Made by a program: the position numbers and the translations under genes. Below the pieces are notes generated by a model. That model did not search any database and was not told the origin of the DNA. It saw only the letters and a list, made by a program, of their open reading frames with translations. From the NCBI GenBank assembly GCA_030949705.1, contig JAUZSF010000017.1:1-64000 (forward strand): a DNA stretch of 64,000 bases. Reading direction: 5' to 3'. Source of the stretch: Robiginitomaculum sp. Lineage in GTDB: Bacteria; Pseudomonadota; Alphaproteobacteria; Caulobacterales; Maricaulaceae. How positions within the stretch are numbered: position 1 is the first letter of the stretch; every line of letters begins with the position of its first letter. Of this stretch, positions 39,415-48,359 are shown piece after piece.

Positions 39415-41496
39415 ATGAGTATATTTTGGCGTAATTTTTCTTTACAGACGAAAATTATTCTAATTATAGGTTTGGCATTGCTGTCTTTGCTAACCCCCCT
39501 GGCCATTTGGCTGGTGATGGATGAATGGGATGGCATTGTCAGGCAAGGTGAAGATGAGGCAAGCACCACTCTGGACATGCTGGAAGCCGCCCATGCCAGC
39601 GCCATGTTGAACCGCAAACAAACAGACGATAATGACCCAGCCATTGAAACCTTAAATGGGCTTATGAAAGGCTTTGCCTCGGCGAATAATAACGCAACGG
39701 TCTGGCTTGTCATGGGGGATAAAATCCTCGCCTATCAACGCCGTCATCATCAAAAGGAAATCGAAATTCCTCAAGATCGCGTTGATGTAGAGGTCATAAA
39801 AACAGGTACCGCTATAACCCATATGAGCCGAAATGGCTTTTTGCGCGTCAGTCGCCCCGTCATCATGGGGGTTGGCAGCGCCAAGGATGAGCGGTGCGCC
39901 TCCTGTCATGAAGCCCTGATGGGCATTCAGCAAGGAGAGGTTTTTGGAGCCTATAGTGCCTCCATAGACTTATCCACGCCTCTTGCGGCCTGGCATGGCA
40001 AGATCAAGGCCCTATTCTTTTGTGGCCTGGCTATCATCATATTAATGCTGTCGGTAATTTATTACCTTCTACGCATTGTGGTAATCCAACCCGTTACGCA
40101 AATTGCGCATTCAACCAGAAGCGTGAAGGCGGCTGATTTTCACCTGGATGAAAACCTGGCCTCGCGCAAAGATGTTCTGGGAGACCTGGCCAATACCGTG
40201 AAAGAGTTTCATCAATCCCTTCTGGAAAAACAGAAACTGGTTCAGGACAATCTGAAAGAAAAAGAGAGAGCGGCCATGGCCCAGGCCGCCAATGCCGCCA
40301 AATCCGCCTTTCTTTCCATGATGAGCCATGAACTGCGCACGCCGATGAATGCCGTTCTGGGATCGGCACAGCTCTTAAAAGCCTCTGAACTGAACGACGA
40401 ACAGAATGAGCATATCCAGACGCTGATTGAAGGCGGTGAAGTCATGATGTCAGTCCTGAATGATGTGCTGGATTTTTCCAAGATTGAGGCTGACAAACTG
40501 GACATTAACCCTACGGCCGTCAGCATACGAAATTGCGTGCAACAGTTGGAACGCATGTGGAAACCCAAAGCACAGGAAACCGGTATTGATTTCGTATGTA
40601 CGGTAGACGCGGACGTGCCAGAATACATCATGCTGGACAGTACCCGGGTGCGGCAGGTCCTCTACAACCTTCTTTCCAACGCCATTAAGTTTACGGCGAA
40701 GGGCAAGGTGAGCCTGCACGTCAGCATGGAGCACCAGAAAGAGAAAACACCAAAACTGCGGTGCAAAATCTCGGATACGGGCATTGGCATCTCTTCGGAG
40801 GCACAATCCCGTCTATTTACAGCCTTTGAACAAGCCGATGGCTCTACCACACGGCGCTTTGGTGGCACGGGCCTTGGCCTTGCCATTTCGCGTAAATTGG
40901 CGCGCTTGATGGGCGGAGATATTACCATCGAATCGGTAGAAGGCGTTGGCACCAGCTTTACCGTGACCCTGGACGCCCCCCTTGCAGCGCCCCCTGAGGA
41001 GCATAAGGAGGGCACTCAGCTTGCCGCCAAAGCCCCTTCACAACAATCCAAACGGCGCTTGCGTCTGTTGGCTGCAGAAGACAATGCGCTCAATCGCAAG
41101 GTGTTGGCCGCTTTCCTCAAACCCACCCCTGTTGAGCTGACCTTTGCCGAAGATGGGGAGGCGGCACTCCAAATACTGCAAACCAGGGCGTTCGACGTGG
41201 TGTTAATGGATATTCAAATGCCTAAAATGGATGGCATAGAAGTCACCCGGGCAGTGCGGGAGCATGAGGGGCCCAACCAATTTGTGCCCATTATTGCCAT
41301 GACCGCCAATGCCATGCAGGGAGATAGAGTGGCTTATCTTGCCGCCGGTATGGATGCATATGTTTCCAAGCCAATTGATGCGCGTCTGCTTATCTCCACC
41401 ATCATCCATGCCACCAAAAAGGAATGTATCAAACCAGCTACCACCAGCCTCAAGGCAACCCCGCTTGTGAACAACGTGCTGGGATTACACAACTAG
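39415..41496 (+). CDS. Hybrid sensor histidine kinase with a periplasmic CXXCH (heme c) sensor
   Basis: Started at ATG 39415, the protein is about 693 residues. TM1 ([20 protein letters not shown]) and TM2 ([20 protein letters not shown], about 200) enclose a periplasmic domain of about 165 residues. This domain contains Cys161-Ala-Ser-Cys164-His165 (nucleotides 39895-39909), a c-type heme attachment motif, followed by [13 protein letters not shown], as in DUF3365/Tll0287-like heme sensors. HAMP and coiled coil follow, then [20 protein letters not shown] (His305), ATPase boxes ending [15 protein letters not shown], and a receiver with [11 protein letters not shown] (Asp599). It likely senses a redox or gas signal. 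No HPt or output partner is adjacent; heme attachment is an inference from the motif and the periplasmic place. Confidence 0.88.
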   Translation: MSIFWRNFSLQTKIILIIGLALLSLLTPLAIWLVMDEWDGIVRQGEDEASTTLDMLEAAHASAMLNRKQTDDNDPAIETLNGLMKGFASANNNATVWLVMGDKILAYQRRHHQKEIEIPQDRVDVEVIKTGTAITHMSRNGFLRVSRPVIMGVGSAKDERCASCHEALMGIQQGEVFGAYSASIDLSTPLAAWHGKIKALFFCGLAIIILMLSVIYYLLRIVVIQPVTQIAHSTRSVKAADFHLDENLASRKDVLGDLANTVKEFHQSLLEKQKLVQDNLKEKERAAMAQAANAAKSAFLSMMSHELRTPMNAVLGSAQLLKASELNDEQNEHIQTLIEGGEVMMSVLNDVLDFSKIEADKLDINPTAVSIRNCVQQLERMWKPKAQETGIDFVCTVDADVPEYIMLDSTRVRQVLYNLLSNAIKFTAKGKVSLHVSMEHQKEKTPKLRCKISDTGIGISSEAQSRLFTAFEQADGSTTRRFGGTGLGLAISRKLARLMGGDITIESVEGVGTSFTVTLDAPLAAPPEEHKEGTQLAAKAPSQQSKRRLRLLAAEDNALNRKVLAAFLKPTPVELTFAEDGEAALQILQTRAFDVVLMDIQMPKMDGIEVTRAVREHEGPNQFVPIIAMTANAMQGDRVAYLAAGMDAYVSKPIDARLLISTIIHATKKECIKPATTSLKATPLVNNVLGLHN

Positions 41497-42164
41497 GTCC
41501 CGATACTAAATGCCAGCACACGGCTGATTTCGGTCAATGAACGTGAAGATTGCTCCTGCCAGATATTAAAGGCCTCTTGCGTGGCCCTCATGGATTTTTG
41601 CGATAATGGGGTTTTGTCCACCACCTCTTCGGTGATCAGGCGCGCCACCACATCACGGGATAGGATGAAACAATCCACCCCCATGAAGCGTAAAAAATAC
41701 GACCCCGTATTGCCGCCAAGGCGGGATCCGCGTTTTTTCAGAACGCTCAGCAAGCCCACATAATCCTCCGTCGGCCAGGCGGCAAAGGCCTGTCCTGCGC
41801 GTTCATATTCACCGGCAAATTCGTCCAGAAATACGGCATTTTGTTGAACCGAGCGGATTTTGGTGCCATGGCGGACAATGCGTTTATCGCTGACCAGTCG
41901 GTCGAAATCCTCGTCATGCAACAGAGCGCAATGATCCAGATCAAACCCATGAAAGGCCGCTTCAAAGCCCGGCCACATGCTGTCGACCACTTTCCAGTTA
42001 AAGCCTGCCTGAAATATGCATTTGGTCATGCATGAGAGCCAGCGATCATCGGGGATTTTTGCCAATGCCGCACTGGGCTTTGGCTTGGCCAACAGGGATT
42101 CAAGCGCCTTTTCACCACCCTTGCGCTTGGCCGCAATGGCATAAATATCCTCAAAATGCTGCAT
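41493..42164 (-). CDS. DNA-3-methyladenine glycosylase I-like protein
   Basis: The protein is about 223 residues from the ATG at 42164; a longer frame to 42221 would overlap the upstream gene. Segments such as [45 protein letters not shown] and [12 protein letters not shown] fit the helical Tag superfamily, which excises alkylated adenine in base-excision repair. The zinc-binding residues of E. coli Tag are not clearly all present, so this is an alphaproteobacterial Tag-like subfamily. It starts 2 bases from the stop of a TetR gene and is co-transcribed with it. Its end overlaps the kinase stop on the other strand. Confidence 0.78.
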   Translation of the reverse strand: MQHFEDIYAIAAKRKGGEKALESLLAKPKPSAALAKIPDDRWLSCMTKCIFQAGFNWKVVDSMWPGFEAAFHGFDLDHCALLHDEDFDRLVSDKRIVRHGTKIRSVQQNAVFLDEFAGEYERAGQAFAAWPTEDYVGLLSVLKKRGSRLGGNTGSYFLRFMGVDCFILSRDVVARLITEEVVDKTPLSQKSMRATQEAFNIWQEQSSRSLTEISRVLAFSIGT

Positions 42165-42166
42165 GA

Positions 42167-42763
42167 CTATGCTTCCTCCAACAGGTTTAACGCCCGCAAA
42201 GTGGTGCTTGCCGTGCGCCACAATTCTTCTTCATCATGGATCAGCTTGCTGAGCACATTCAGGCCAACCAGCAGATTTTTTACCGCCAGGGCCAATGTGT
42301 GGACATCGGTATCCGGGGCCAGCTCGCCATTAGCCACGCCTTGTTGCAACAGGGTTTCAAAGCGTTTGACATTGGCCAACATGGCCGCTTGCAATTTTGG
42401 CCCCAGCGTGGCGTGCGTACCACACAGTTCGGCCACCCCATTGACCACAAGACAGCCGCGCCCCTCCGGGTCTGCTGCCCGGACTTTGCAGATGGTGCGA
42501 AAAGTTTCGGTAAACAGAGATTTGATAGGGATGCCGGGAACCGCCTCTTTAAGCGCTTTATCGGGTGAGCCGCGCATATACAGAGCCAGAGCCTCGTCAA
42601 AGAGCTGTTCGCGGTCCCCAAAGGCATTATAAAAGCTGGACCGCGTAATGCCCAGCTTTTCAGACAAGGCCTTGACGGAATTGGCCTCATACCCCTCTTT
42701 CCAAAAGGCATTCATGGCAAATTCCACCGCCTGATCACGATTAAATTTTGATGGCCGGGCCAT
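42167..42763 (-). CDS. TetR/AcrR-family regulator
   Basis: The protein is about 198 residues from the ATG at 42763 (MARPSKFNRDQAVEFAMNAF), which fits the family better than a longer start at 42805. The helix-turn-helix reads ANSVKALSEKLGITRSSFYN followed by AFGDREQLF, the usual recognition helix. The C-terminal domain contains a CLVVNGVAEL motif with Cys and resembles redox- or electrophile-sensing TetR proteins. It is divergent from the DUF1330 gene and separated by a strong palindrome pair, and co-transcribed with the Tag-like gene. Autoregulation plus repression of DUF1330 is the likely arrangement. The ligand is unknown. Confidence 0.88.
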   Translation of the reverse strand: MARPSKFNRDQAVEFAMNAFWKEGYEANSVKALSEKLGITRSSFYNAFGDREQLFDEALALYMRGSPDKALKEAVPGIPIKSLFTETFRTICKVRAADPEGRGCLVVNGVAELCGTHATLGPKLQAAMLANVKRFETLLQQGVANGELAPDTDVHTLALAVKNLLVGLNVLSKLIHDEEELWRTASTTLRALNLLEEA

Positions 42764-42798
42764 GGAGGAACATTCCTGAAAAAAGTCAGCTCGCGTAT

Positions 42799-42861
42799 TG
42801 TACATTAGTGTACATAATTATAATATCAATTTTGTACACACATGAACATAACAGTGTTCAT
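42799..42861. promoter_or_regulatory. Operator cluster between TetR and DUF1330 genes
   Basis: TGTACA-TTAG-TGTACA (42799-42814) is a perfect palindrome 36 bases before the TetR ATG. TGTACA recurs at 42833-42838. A second, 20-base palindrome ATGAACATAACAGTGTTCAT (42842-42861) ends 27 bases before the DUF1330 ATG. The two palindromes may serve the two divergent promoters. The AT-rich TAATTATAATAT between them is a plausible -10 region. Confidence 0.6.
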
Positions 42862-42888
42862 TACCCATGATCAAGTCAGGAGCCTTTC

Positions 42889-43179
42889 ATGTCTGCATTT
42901 TTCGTCGCCACCTCAACCATCAAAGACCCGGAGAAGTTTGCCGAATATGGGGCCAAAGCCGGGGCCAGTCTGGCCCCCTATGGCGGCAATTTGGTGATCA
43001 AGGGCAAAGCGGTCACAGCCCTGGCCGGGACAAGCAACCATCAGGCGGTAGGCATTATCCGTTTTGCCGACATGGAGGCCCTGAATGCCTGGTATCAGTC
43101 GCCGGAATATCAGGCCCTGATCCCCTTGCGCAACGAAGCGGTGGATATGACTCTGGTCACCTATGAAGAACCGGCATAG
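42889..43179 (+). CDS. DUF1330 family protein
   Basis: This 96-residue protein begins SAFFVATSTIKDPEKFAEYG and ends DMTLVTYEEPA. The motif VGIIRFADMEALNAWYQSPE is characteristic of DUF1330, a small ferredoxin-like alpha/beta fold related to dimeric barrel enzymes. The biochemical role is unknown; related dimeric barrel proteins bind or oxidise small aromatic compounds. AGGAGCC upstream of the ATG is a good ribosome-binding site. The gene is divergent from a TetR regulator and ends at a strong terminator. Confidence 0.88.
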   Translation: MSAFFVATSTIKDPEKFAEYGAKAGASLAPYGGNLVIKGKAVTALAGTSNHQAVGIIRFADMEALNAWYQSPEYQALIPLRNEAVDMTLVTYEEPA

Positions 43180-43207
43180 CCGCTCTAACTTTCTCGCAAA
43201 CTCTGTT

Positions 43208-43254
43208 GCGCAGGCACGCGTCGGGCCTAGCCCGGTCAATGCCTGCGCTTTTTT
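43208..43254 (+). terminator. Rho-independent terminator after DUF1330
   Basis: GCGCAGGCA (43208-43216) pairs with TGCCTGCGC (43240-43248), followed by six T. An inner hairpin, CGGGC facing GCCCG (43222-43234), sits in the loop. It ends the DUF1330 transcript and isolates the next TetR/GST unit. Confidence 0.85.
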
Positions 43255-43282
43255 ATGTAAAATTCGCCTTGCCAATTTTTTT

Positions 43283-43300
43283 ACATACTAGTAGGTATGT
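43283..43300. promoter_or_regulatory. TetR-type operator upstream of the GST unit
   Basis: ACATAC-TAGTAG-GTATGT is a perfect 6-base inverted repeat with a 6-base spacer, 106 bases before the TetR ATG at 43406. ACATAC/GTATGT half-sites are common in TetR operators (family knowledge). The TTTTTTT run just before it belongs to the -35/-10 region or to the end of the terminator. Confidence 0.55.
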
Positions 43301-43405
43301 TTTGATATCCTCTTGGCCTGAATGACACCGGACCAGATACAGCCAACGAACCAAGCAATATCTTCCCGTTGAGGGAGCCACAAACCGACCAGAGGCTTTG
43401 GTGCC

Positions 43406-43990
43406 ATGAAGAACACACGCAAACCCAGCCCCAAACGCCAGCGATTGGTCGATGCCGCCAAGGCCCTGTTGTGGGACATGGGCTATGAATCCATGAGTCC
43501 CCAAAAAATCCTGCAAAAGAGCGGTGTCGGCCAGGGCAGCCTGTATCACCATTTTAACGGCAAAGTAGAGCTGGCCAGTACGGCGCTGGACGATATGGAA
43601 GCCGAAATGCGCGCCAGTTTTGATCAGATTTTTGCCACCCACTCCTCACCCTTAAAGCGCTTGCGGGCCTATTTATGCCTAGAGCGGGAGGGCCTGCGGG
43701 GTTGTCGGCTAGGGCGGCTGGCCAATGAAAGCGCCATTGCTGATGAAGCCCTGCGCGCACCACTGGCGCGCTATTTCACCCATGTGCAGGCGGTGATTAC
43801 CCAAACTCTGGATGAAGCGGTGCAAGGCGGCGATATTGATAAATCCGCCCCCACCACCGATATCGCCGCCGCTTTGGTGGCCGTGGTTCAGGGCGGCTAT
43901 ACCCTTAGCCGCATTCACCAGGACCCGGTTCATATCAAACGCGCCACCCAAGGTGCTCTGACCCTGTTGAATGCCCTGCACCCCCAATAA
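43406..43990 (+). CDS. TetR/AcrR-family regulator
   Basis: The 194-residue protein has a typical N-terminal helix-turn-helix: KRQRLVDAAKALLWDMGYES, then ILQKSGVGQGSLYHHFNGKV, with the recognition helix GSLYHHF. The C-terminal domain has a conserved-looking CRLGRLANESA segment similar to that of LmrA/YxaF-type TetR proteins. It lies upstream of the GST gene on the same strand, 23 bases apart, with a TetR-type palindrome in front, so it probably represses its own operon. The ligand is likely an electrophile or drug, by analogy with the GST neighbour. Confidence 0.88.
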   Translation: MKNTRKPSPKRQRLVDAAKALLWDMGYESMSPQKILQKSGVGQGSLYHHFNGKVELASTALDDMEAEMRASFDQIFATHSSPLKRLRAYLCLEREGLRGCRLGRLANESAIADEALRAPLARYFTHVQAVITQTLDEAVQGGDIDKSAPTTDIAAALVAVVQGGYTLSRIHQDPVHIKRATQGALTLLNALHPQ

Positions 43991-44013
43991 TCCACCACAA
44001 TACGGAGCCAACC

Positions 44014-44616
44014 ATGCGCCTTTATTACTCCCAAACCTCACCCTATGCCCGCAAAATCCGGGTCGTCATTGCGGAAAAGGGCTTGGAAGACCAGGTGGAT
44101 CTCAATTTATGCAATCCGTTTGAAAACCCCGAGAGCTTAAGGAAGATCAACCCTCTGGGCAAAGTGCCGGCCCTGATCCTGCCAGAAGGTACAGTGCTCT
44201 ATGACAGCCGGGTAATCGCCGACTATCTGGACGCGCGAAGCCCCCGCCCCGCTTTGATCCCACCAAATGGGGCTAAGCGGTGGGCAGTATTGCGCCAACA
44301 GGCCCTGGGGGACGGCATTACCGATGCCGCCGTGGCCATGGTGATGGAAACGCGCCGCCCCGCCGCCCAGCAATCAACGCACTGGAAAACCCGCTGGCAA
44401 AGCGCCATCGAGCGCGCCCTGGGTGTACTGGAGACAGAAATCAGCGACCTGCAAAGAGATAGTCATCTGGGCCAGATCAGCATTGGCTGTGCCCTGGGCT
44501 ATCTGGATTTTCGCCTGTCCGATTTTGACTGGCGCAAAAGCCATCCCAAAACCGCCCTCTGGTATGCCGACTTTGCCCAGCGCCCCTCCATGAGGGCCAC
44601 CGCACACGAAGAATAG
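44014..44616 (+). CDS. Glutathione S-transferase family protein
   Basis: The 200-residue protein has an N-terminal thioredoxin-like domain: YYSQTSPYARKIRVVIAEKG, with Ser or Thr near the active position, and NPLGKVPALILPEG with the cis-Pro, then VLYDSRVIADYLD with the Ser that holds the glutathione gamma-glutamyl group. A helical C-terminal domain ends FRLSDFDWRKSHPKTALWY. It resembles the YibF-type GST subfamily, whose substrates are uncertain. It is co-transcribed with a TetR regulator. The DUF2855 gene follows after 66 bases. Confidence 0.88.
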   Translation: MRLYYSQTSPYARKIRVVIAEKGLEDQVDLNLCNPFENPESLRKINPLGKVPALILPEGTVLYDSRVIADYLDARSPRPALIPPNGAKRWAVLRQQALGDGITDAAVAMVMETRRPAAQQSTHWKTRWQSAIERALGVLETEISDLQRDSHLGQISIGCALGYLDFRLSDFDWRKSHPKTALWYADFAQRPSMRATAHEE

Positions 44617-44682
44617 GACCCCGGATCGAATTTGTGATTTACTTGGCCAAACACTGAATCACATTTTGGTAAGGGCACAGGC

Positions 44683-45771
44683 ATGCAAAGCACCGTTTAT
44701 CATCTGAACAAGGCGGACATTAGACAGTCGGAAATCGTCAATACGGATATTTCAGAGACGCTGGCGGCGGGCGAAATATTGCTGTCCATTGATAAATTCG
44801 CACTGACCGCCAACAATATTACCTATGCGGCCACCGGCGACATTATCGGCTATTGGCAGTTTTATCCTGCCCAGGCCCCTTGGGGCATTGTGCCGGTATG
44901 GGGGTTTGCGACGGTGATCGCCTCGGCCTGTGAGGAGATCAAAGAAGGCGAGCGTCTTTACGGCTTTTTGCCCTTTGCCAGCCACATCACCATGCGCCCG
45001 GGCAAGATCAAACTAGGCAGTTTTGTGGACACTGCCGAACACCGCGCCAAACTGCCTCCCATATACAATGACTATCTGCGTTTGGGCCCAGACACGCCCG
45101 CCGACGCCCGCGCCGAAGATATACAAATGCTGTTCCAGCCCTTGTTCGCCACCTCGTTTTTGCTGCACGATTTTTTCATGGGCGAAAACTGTTTTGGGGC
45201 AAAAAATATCATTCTGGGCAGTGCCTCCAGCAAGACCGCCATGGGGCTGGCGCGCCTCTTCGCCCGCTATCCATCCCCGGACCGCACCATCATTGGTCTT
45301 ACTTCAGCAGGCAATAAAGCGTTTGTGGCAGGGCTTGGGGATTATGATCAAACCCTCGGGTATGACGAGATCAGCGCCCTGCCCACCGATACCCCATCGC
45401 TCTATATTGATATGTCCGGCAATGCGCAGGTAAAGCGCACCCTGCACACCCATCTGGGCGACACCATGGTCTATTCCTGTGCCGTGGGCATCAGCCATTG
45501 GGACCAGTTTGAAGAGCCCGGCGACATGCCCGGGGCCAAGCCCGCCTTTTTCTTTGCGCCCGACCATGCCCTGCGGCGGCGCCAGGATTGGGGCGGTCAG
45601 GTTCTGCAACAAAAGATCGGTACGGAATTGATCGACTGGGCCAAAGAGGGTATGGACTGGTTACAGATCGAGCCTACCCACGGCATGGAAAATGCCGCGC
45701 AAGTCTTCGCCGACATTCGCGATGGCAAGGCCAATCCACGGATTGGTCATGTCATTTCAGTGGACGCATAA
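44683..45771 (+). CDS. DUF2855 family, MDR-like (zinc-free) oxidoreductase-fold protein
   Basis: The 362-residue protein starts MQSTVYHLNKADIRQSEIVN. Motifs such as LSIDKFALTANNITYAATGD, YWQFYPAQAPWGIVPVWGFA and ERLYGFLPFASHITMRPGKI are characteristic of DUF2855, which has a medium-chain dehydrogenase-like fold. KNIILGSASSKTAMGLARLF resembles a nucleotide-binding segment. The substrate is unknown. It follows the GST gene on the same strand and ends at a strong bidirectional terminator, so GST and DUF2855 may belong to the TetR-controlled unit. Confidence 0.83.
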   Translation: MQSTVYHLNKADIRQSEIVNTDISETLAAGEILLSIDKFALTANNITYAATGDIIGYWQFYPAQAPWGIVPVWGFATVIASACEEIKEGERLYGFLPFASHITMRPGKIKLGSFVDTAEHRAKLPPIYNDYLRLGPDTPADARAEDIQMLFQPLFATSFLLHDFFMGENCFGAKNIILGSASSKTAMGLARLFARYPSPDRTIIGLTSAGNKAFVAGLGDYDQTLGYDEISALPTDTPSLYIDMSGNAQVKRTLHTHLGDTMVYSCAVGISHWDQFEEPGDMPGAKPAFFFAPDHALRRRQDWGGQVLQQKIGTELIDWAKEGMDWLQIEPTHGMENAAQVFADIRDGKANPRIGHVISVDA

Positions 45772-45775
45772 ACAA

Positions 45776-45805
45776 AAAAGGGCCGGTGATAACACCGGCC
45801 CTTTT
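45776..45805. terminator. Bidirectional rho-independent terminator
   Basis: AAAAGGGCCGGTG (45776-45788), loop ATAA, then CACCGGCCCTTTT (45793-45805) form a perfect 13-base stem flanked by A and T runs, so it can work on both strands. It separates the DUF2855 gene from the convergent membrane protein gene. Confidence 0.92.
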
Positions 45806-45827
45806 CGTCAAATCTCAGAAACAATGC

Positions 45828-46256
45828 TTATTGCATGGCCACATAATCATTGGCCAGACGGTTCATCTTGAACAGGATCAGCGTGTTAAACACAATATCC
45901 ATCAGGACCACCATGGCGGCAATCCCCAGTCCAAAAATCTGAAACATCGACAATGGCAATTTGCCAACAATGTCCAGCACCACAATCACCAACAGCGTAA
46001 AGAGCGGGATCAGGGATAAAAACAGGTCGACCACCGGCCCGTCCTTGCCCACGCGGGCAAAGGCGGAAAGGCCCATTTGGATGCCCATATAACCAACCGA
46101 AAACGCCGCCGCGACAAACATCCCGAACGAATTATCCGGCAGGGATAACATGGGAATGTTCTGCAAGGAGAACAGCACAATAAAAACAGAAAACACGAAG
46201 GGGAGACCCTTCCCGAAATAAAAACCGTACAAATGACATGATAGCCCCCAACACAT
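45828..46256 (-). CDS. Small four-helix membrane protein of unknown function
   Basis: The frame allows up to 142 residues. Hydrophobic segments are VFSVFIVLFSLQNIPML, GMFVAAAFSVGYMGIQMGL, LIPLFTLLVIVVLDIV and FGLGIAAMVVLMDIVFNTLI, so it should have about four membrane helices. The first 20 residues (MCWGLSCHLYGF) look unlikely. A GTG at 46196 (V, then FSVFIVLFSL) with an upstream GGGAAGGG is a good alternative start. I recognise no family. It is convergent with DUF2855 and divergent from the aldehyde dehydrogenase gene. Confidence 0.65.
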   Translation of the reverse strand: MCWGLSCHLYGFYFGKGLPFVFSVFIVLFSLQNIPMLSLPDNSFGMFVAAAFSVGYMGIQMGLSAFARVGKDGPVVDLFLSLIPLFTLLVIVVLDIVGKLPLSMFQIFGLGIAAMVVLMDIVFNTLILFKMNRLANDYVAMQ

Positions 46257-46470
46257 TTACACACTTGCCCGGTTTGGCTTTCACCGGGTCAGGGCATGAT
46301 GCCCAAGCCTCTTATACCGCTTTTTTGGGTGCGGACGCAAGAAATTGCGACTAAATTGGTATTAACGCTTTAAAACTACCTACTGACCTGCACTTCCTGC
46401 CTTGCCCTGCCCCCTTTCCCCTTGGCATGATCCGCCAACACAATTGCAACCTTTAACCAGAGGCAGATCC

Positions 46471-47925
46471 ATGGGCGCGCGTGACGTAATCATTGAAAAA
46501 AACTTTTGTAACGGCAAATGGGTCGAAGGCACGGGGACACGCATTGCCGTCATCAATCCCAGCACGGAACAGCCCATCGGCCATTTTAACGAGGCCAGCG
46601 CCGAACTGGTGGATGATGCAGTTCGCGCCGCCAACGAAGCCTTCGCAGGCTGGAGCGCCCTTAGCGGTTCTGAGCGCGCCACCTATATGCGCAAGATGAC
46701 CGCCGCCATCCGCGATCATTTCGAAGACCTGGTGGCCATGCAAATGGCCAATTGCGGCAAACCGCGCGGCGAGGCCGAGGCCGACATTAACGGCAGCGTT
46801 GATTGCATCGATTATTTCGCCGATCGTGCGGACGAGCTGGACGCCCGCCGCCAAACCCCGATTGAATACGATATTCCGGGCTATCGCTCTTCCACCCGGC
46901 TGGAACCCATGGGGCCGGTGGGTTTTATCCTGCCCTGGAATTTTCCCATGAAAATCTGCTCGTGGAAGCTGGGTCCGGCCCTGGCCGCGGGCTGTACCGT
47001 GGTGATCAAGCCCTCCGAGGTCACCCCCTTTACCGACACCTTCTGGGGCAAAGCAGCCGAGATTGCGGGCCTGCCCGCGGGCGTCCTCAACGTGGTCAAT
47101 GGCACCGGGGCCGTTACCGGCTCTGCCCTTGCCGAGCATCCGGGCCTGCGCAAAATCTCTTTCACCGGTTCCACCCGCACCGGCAAGTCGATCATGAAGG
47201 CCGCCGCGGAAGATGTGAAGAATATCGGGCTGGAACTGGGCGGCAAATCGCCAACATTGGTGTTTGAAGACGCTGACCTTGATCTGGCAGCACGTCTGGC
47301 CGTCGAGGGTGTGTTTTATAATTCGGGCCAGTGTTGCAATGCCACCTGTCGCCTGTTGGTGCATGAAAGCATCAAAGACGCGCTCACCGAAAAACTGATA
47401 GAGGAATATAAGGCCGTGGTGCTGGGCACCCCCGACACCCCCGGCATGACCATGGGACCGCTGGCCTCCAAAGCGCAATATGACAAGGTCACCGGCTATC
47501 AGGATATTGCTCGCGAAGAAGGGCTGAACTGTCTTTTCGGCGGTGGCCGGGCGGCGGCCTTTAACACCGGCTATTTTGTCGAACCGACGCTGTATGACGA
47601 TGTGCCCAAATCTTCGCGCCTGTGGCAGGAGGAAATCTTTGGCCCCGTCATGTGCATACGCACCTTCAGCACCGAAGAAGAAGCCATTGCCGAGGCCAAT
47701 GACACCGAATATGGCCTGGCCGCCAGCATCATCACCGAAGATGATGCGCGCGCCGAACGGGTGGCCGCGCAATTGGAGGCCGGCCATGTGTACAACAATG
47801 TCTCGGTAGCCATTCCGCCGCAAACCAGTTGGGGCGGGTTCAAGCAATCTGGCATTGGGCGCGAGCTTGGCCCATGGGGTCTTGCCGGCTTCCTGGAGGT
47901 TAAAAGCGTCACCTCCCGGCAATAA
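46471..47925 (+). CDS. Aldehyde dehydrogenase family protein (betaine-aldehyde dehydrogenase-like)
   Basis: The protein is about 484 residues from the ATG at 46471 with an upstream GAGG; an earlier in-frame ATG at 46402 would add 23 unlikely residues. NAD(P)-dependent oxidation is indicated by GPVGFILPWNFPM, ITFT-like ISFTGSTRTGKSI, the general base in LELGGKSPTLVFEDADLD, and the catalytic Cys288 in FYNSGQCCNATCRLLV. PEIFGPV-type segment QEEIFGPVMCIRTF follows. Betaine-aldehyde or aminobutyraldehyde dehydrogenases look most similar, but the substrate cannot be fixed from sequence. The gene stands alone; the next gene is on the other strand. Confidence 0.92.
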   Translation: MGARDVIIEKNFCNGKWVEGTGTRIAVINPSTEQPIGHFNEASAELVDDAVRAANEAFAGWSALSGSERATYMRKMTAAIRDHFEDLVAMQMANCGKPRGEAEADINGSVDCIDYFADRADELDARRQTPIEYDIPGYRSSTRLEPMGPVGFILPWNFPMKICSWKLGPALAAGCTVVIKPSEVTPFTDTFWGKAAEIAGLPAGVLNVVNGTGAVTGSALAEHPGLRKISFTGSTRTGKSIMKAAAEDVKNIGLELGGKSPTLVFEDADLDLAARLAVEGVFYNSGQCCNATCRLLVHESIKDALTEKLIEEYKAVVLGTPDTPGMTMGPLASKAQYDKVTGYQDIAREEGLNCLFGGGRAAAFNTGYFVEPTLYDDVPKSSRLWQEEIFGPVMCIRTFSTEEEAIAEANDTEYGLAASIITEDDARAERVAAQLEAGHVYNNVSVAIPPQTSWGGFKQSGIGRELGPWGLAGFLEVKSVTSRQ

Positions 47926-47931
47926 AACCAC

Positions 47932-48267
47932 TTATAGGCAATGTACCAGAATTTTCATGCGTTGTTGGTTAAAGGCGGCCCAGGTGCGCAGGATTTCCTC
48001 TTCGCGCGCCGGGGTCTTGTCTCCGTGAACGTAGGCGTAAAAGGTCTCCATAAAGGGGCTTAGCGCCTCTTTTAACTCGCCGGTGCGTAAATCCCCCTGG
48101 GTCCAGCCGACATACAAGCCATCTTTGTGAAACTGTTCCAGCGTTTCACATGCTTCGGCGATGGTGCACAGCTTTTCCAGCCGTTGCACGTCTTCGCGCA
48201 ACAAGGCGGCCTGAAAATAGCTCTCTTCCTGGCTCGCGCGTTCACGCATCATGCTGAGCAGTTTCAT
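47932..48267 (-). CDS. Hypothetical helical protein, 111 residues
   Basis: The sequence begins MKLLSMMRERASQEESYFQA and has long amphipathic helices (REDVQRLEKLCTIAEACETL), then FMETFYAYVHGDKTPAREEE and a final AFNQQRMKILVHCL. No signal peptide or membrane segment is visible, and I recognise no family. It is convergent with the aldehyde dehydrogenase gene (stop-to-stop about 6 bases) and divergent from the DUF302 gene. The amino-acid composition is normal for a real cytoplasmic protein. Confidence 0.6.
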   Translation of the reverse strand: MKLLSMMRERASQEESYFQAALLREDVQRLEKLCTIAEACETLEQFHKDGLYVGWTQGDLRTGELKEALSPFMETFYAYVHGDKTPAREEEILRTWAAFNQQRMKILVHCL

Positions 48268-48359
48268 TTTCCATTCCCGTTATTGCAGCCACCATCAAAC
48301 GCACTATATAAGATTTATCTAATAAATGCACGCTAACGGATACATAAAGGGAGACCATC

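Noticed and set aside
46453-47931. 492-codon open frame on the minus strand opposite the aldehyde dehydrogenase gene
   Set aside because: It mirrors the real gene's codon pattern, has no recognisable protein motif, and the plus-strand frame has all ALDH motifs.
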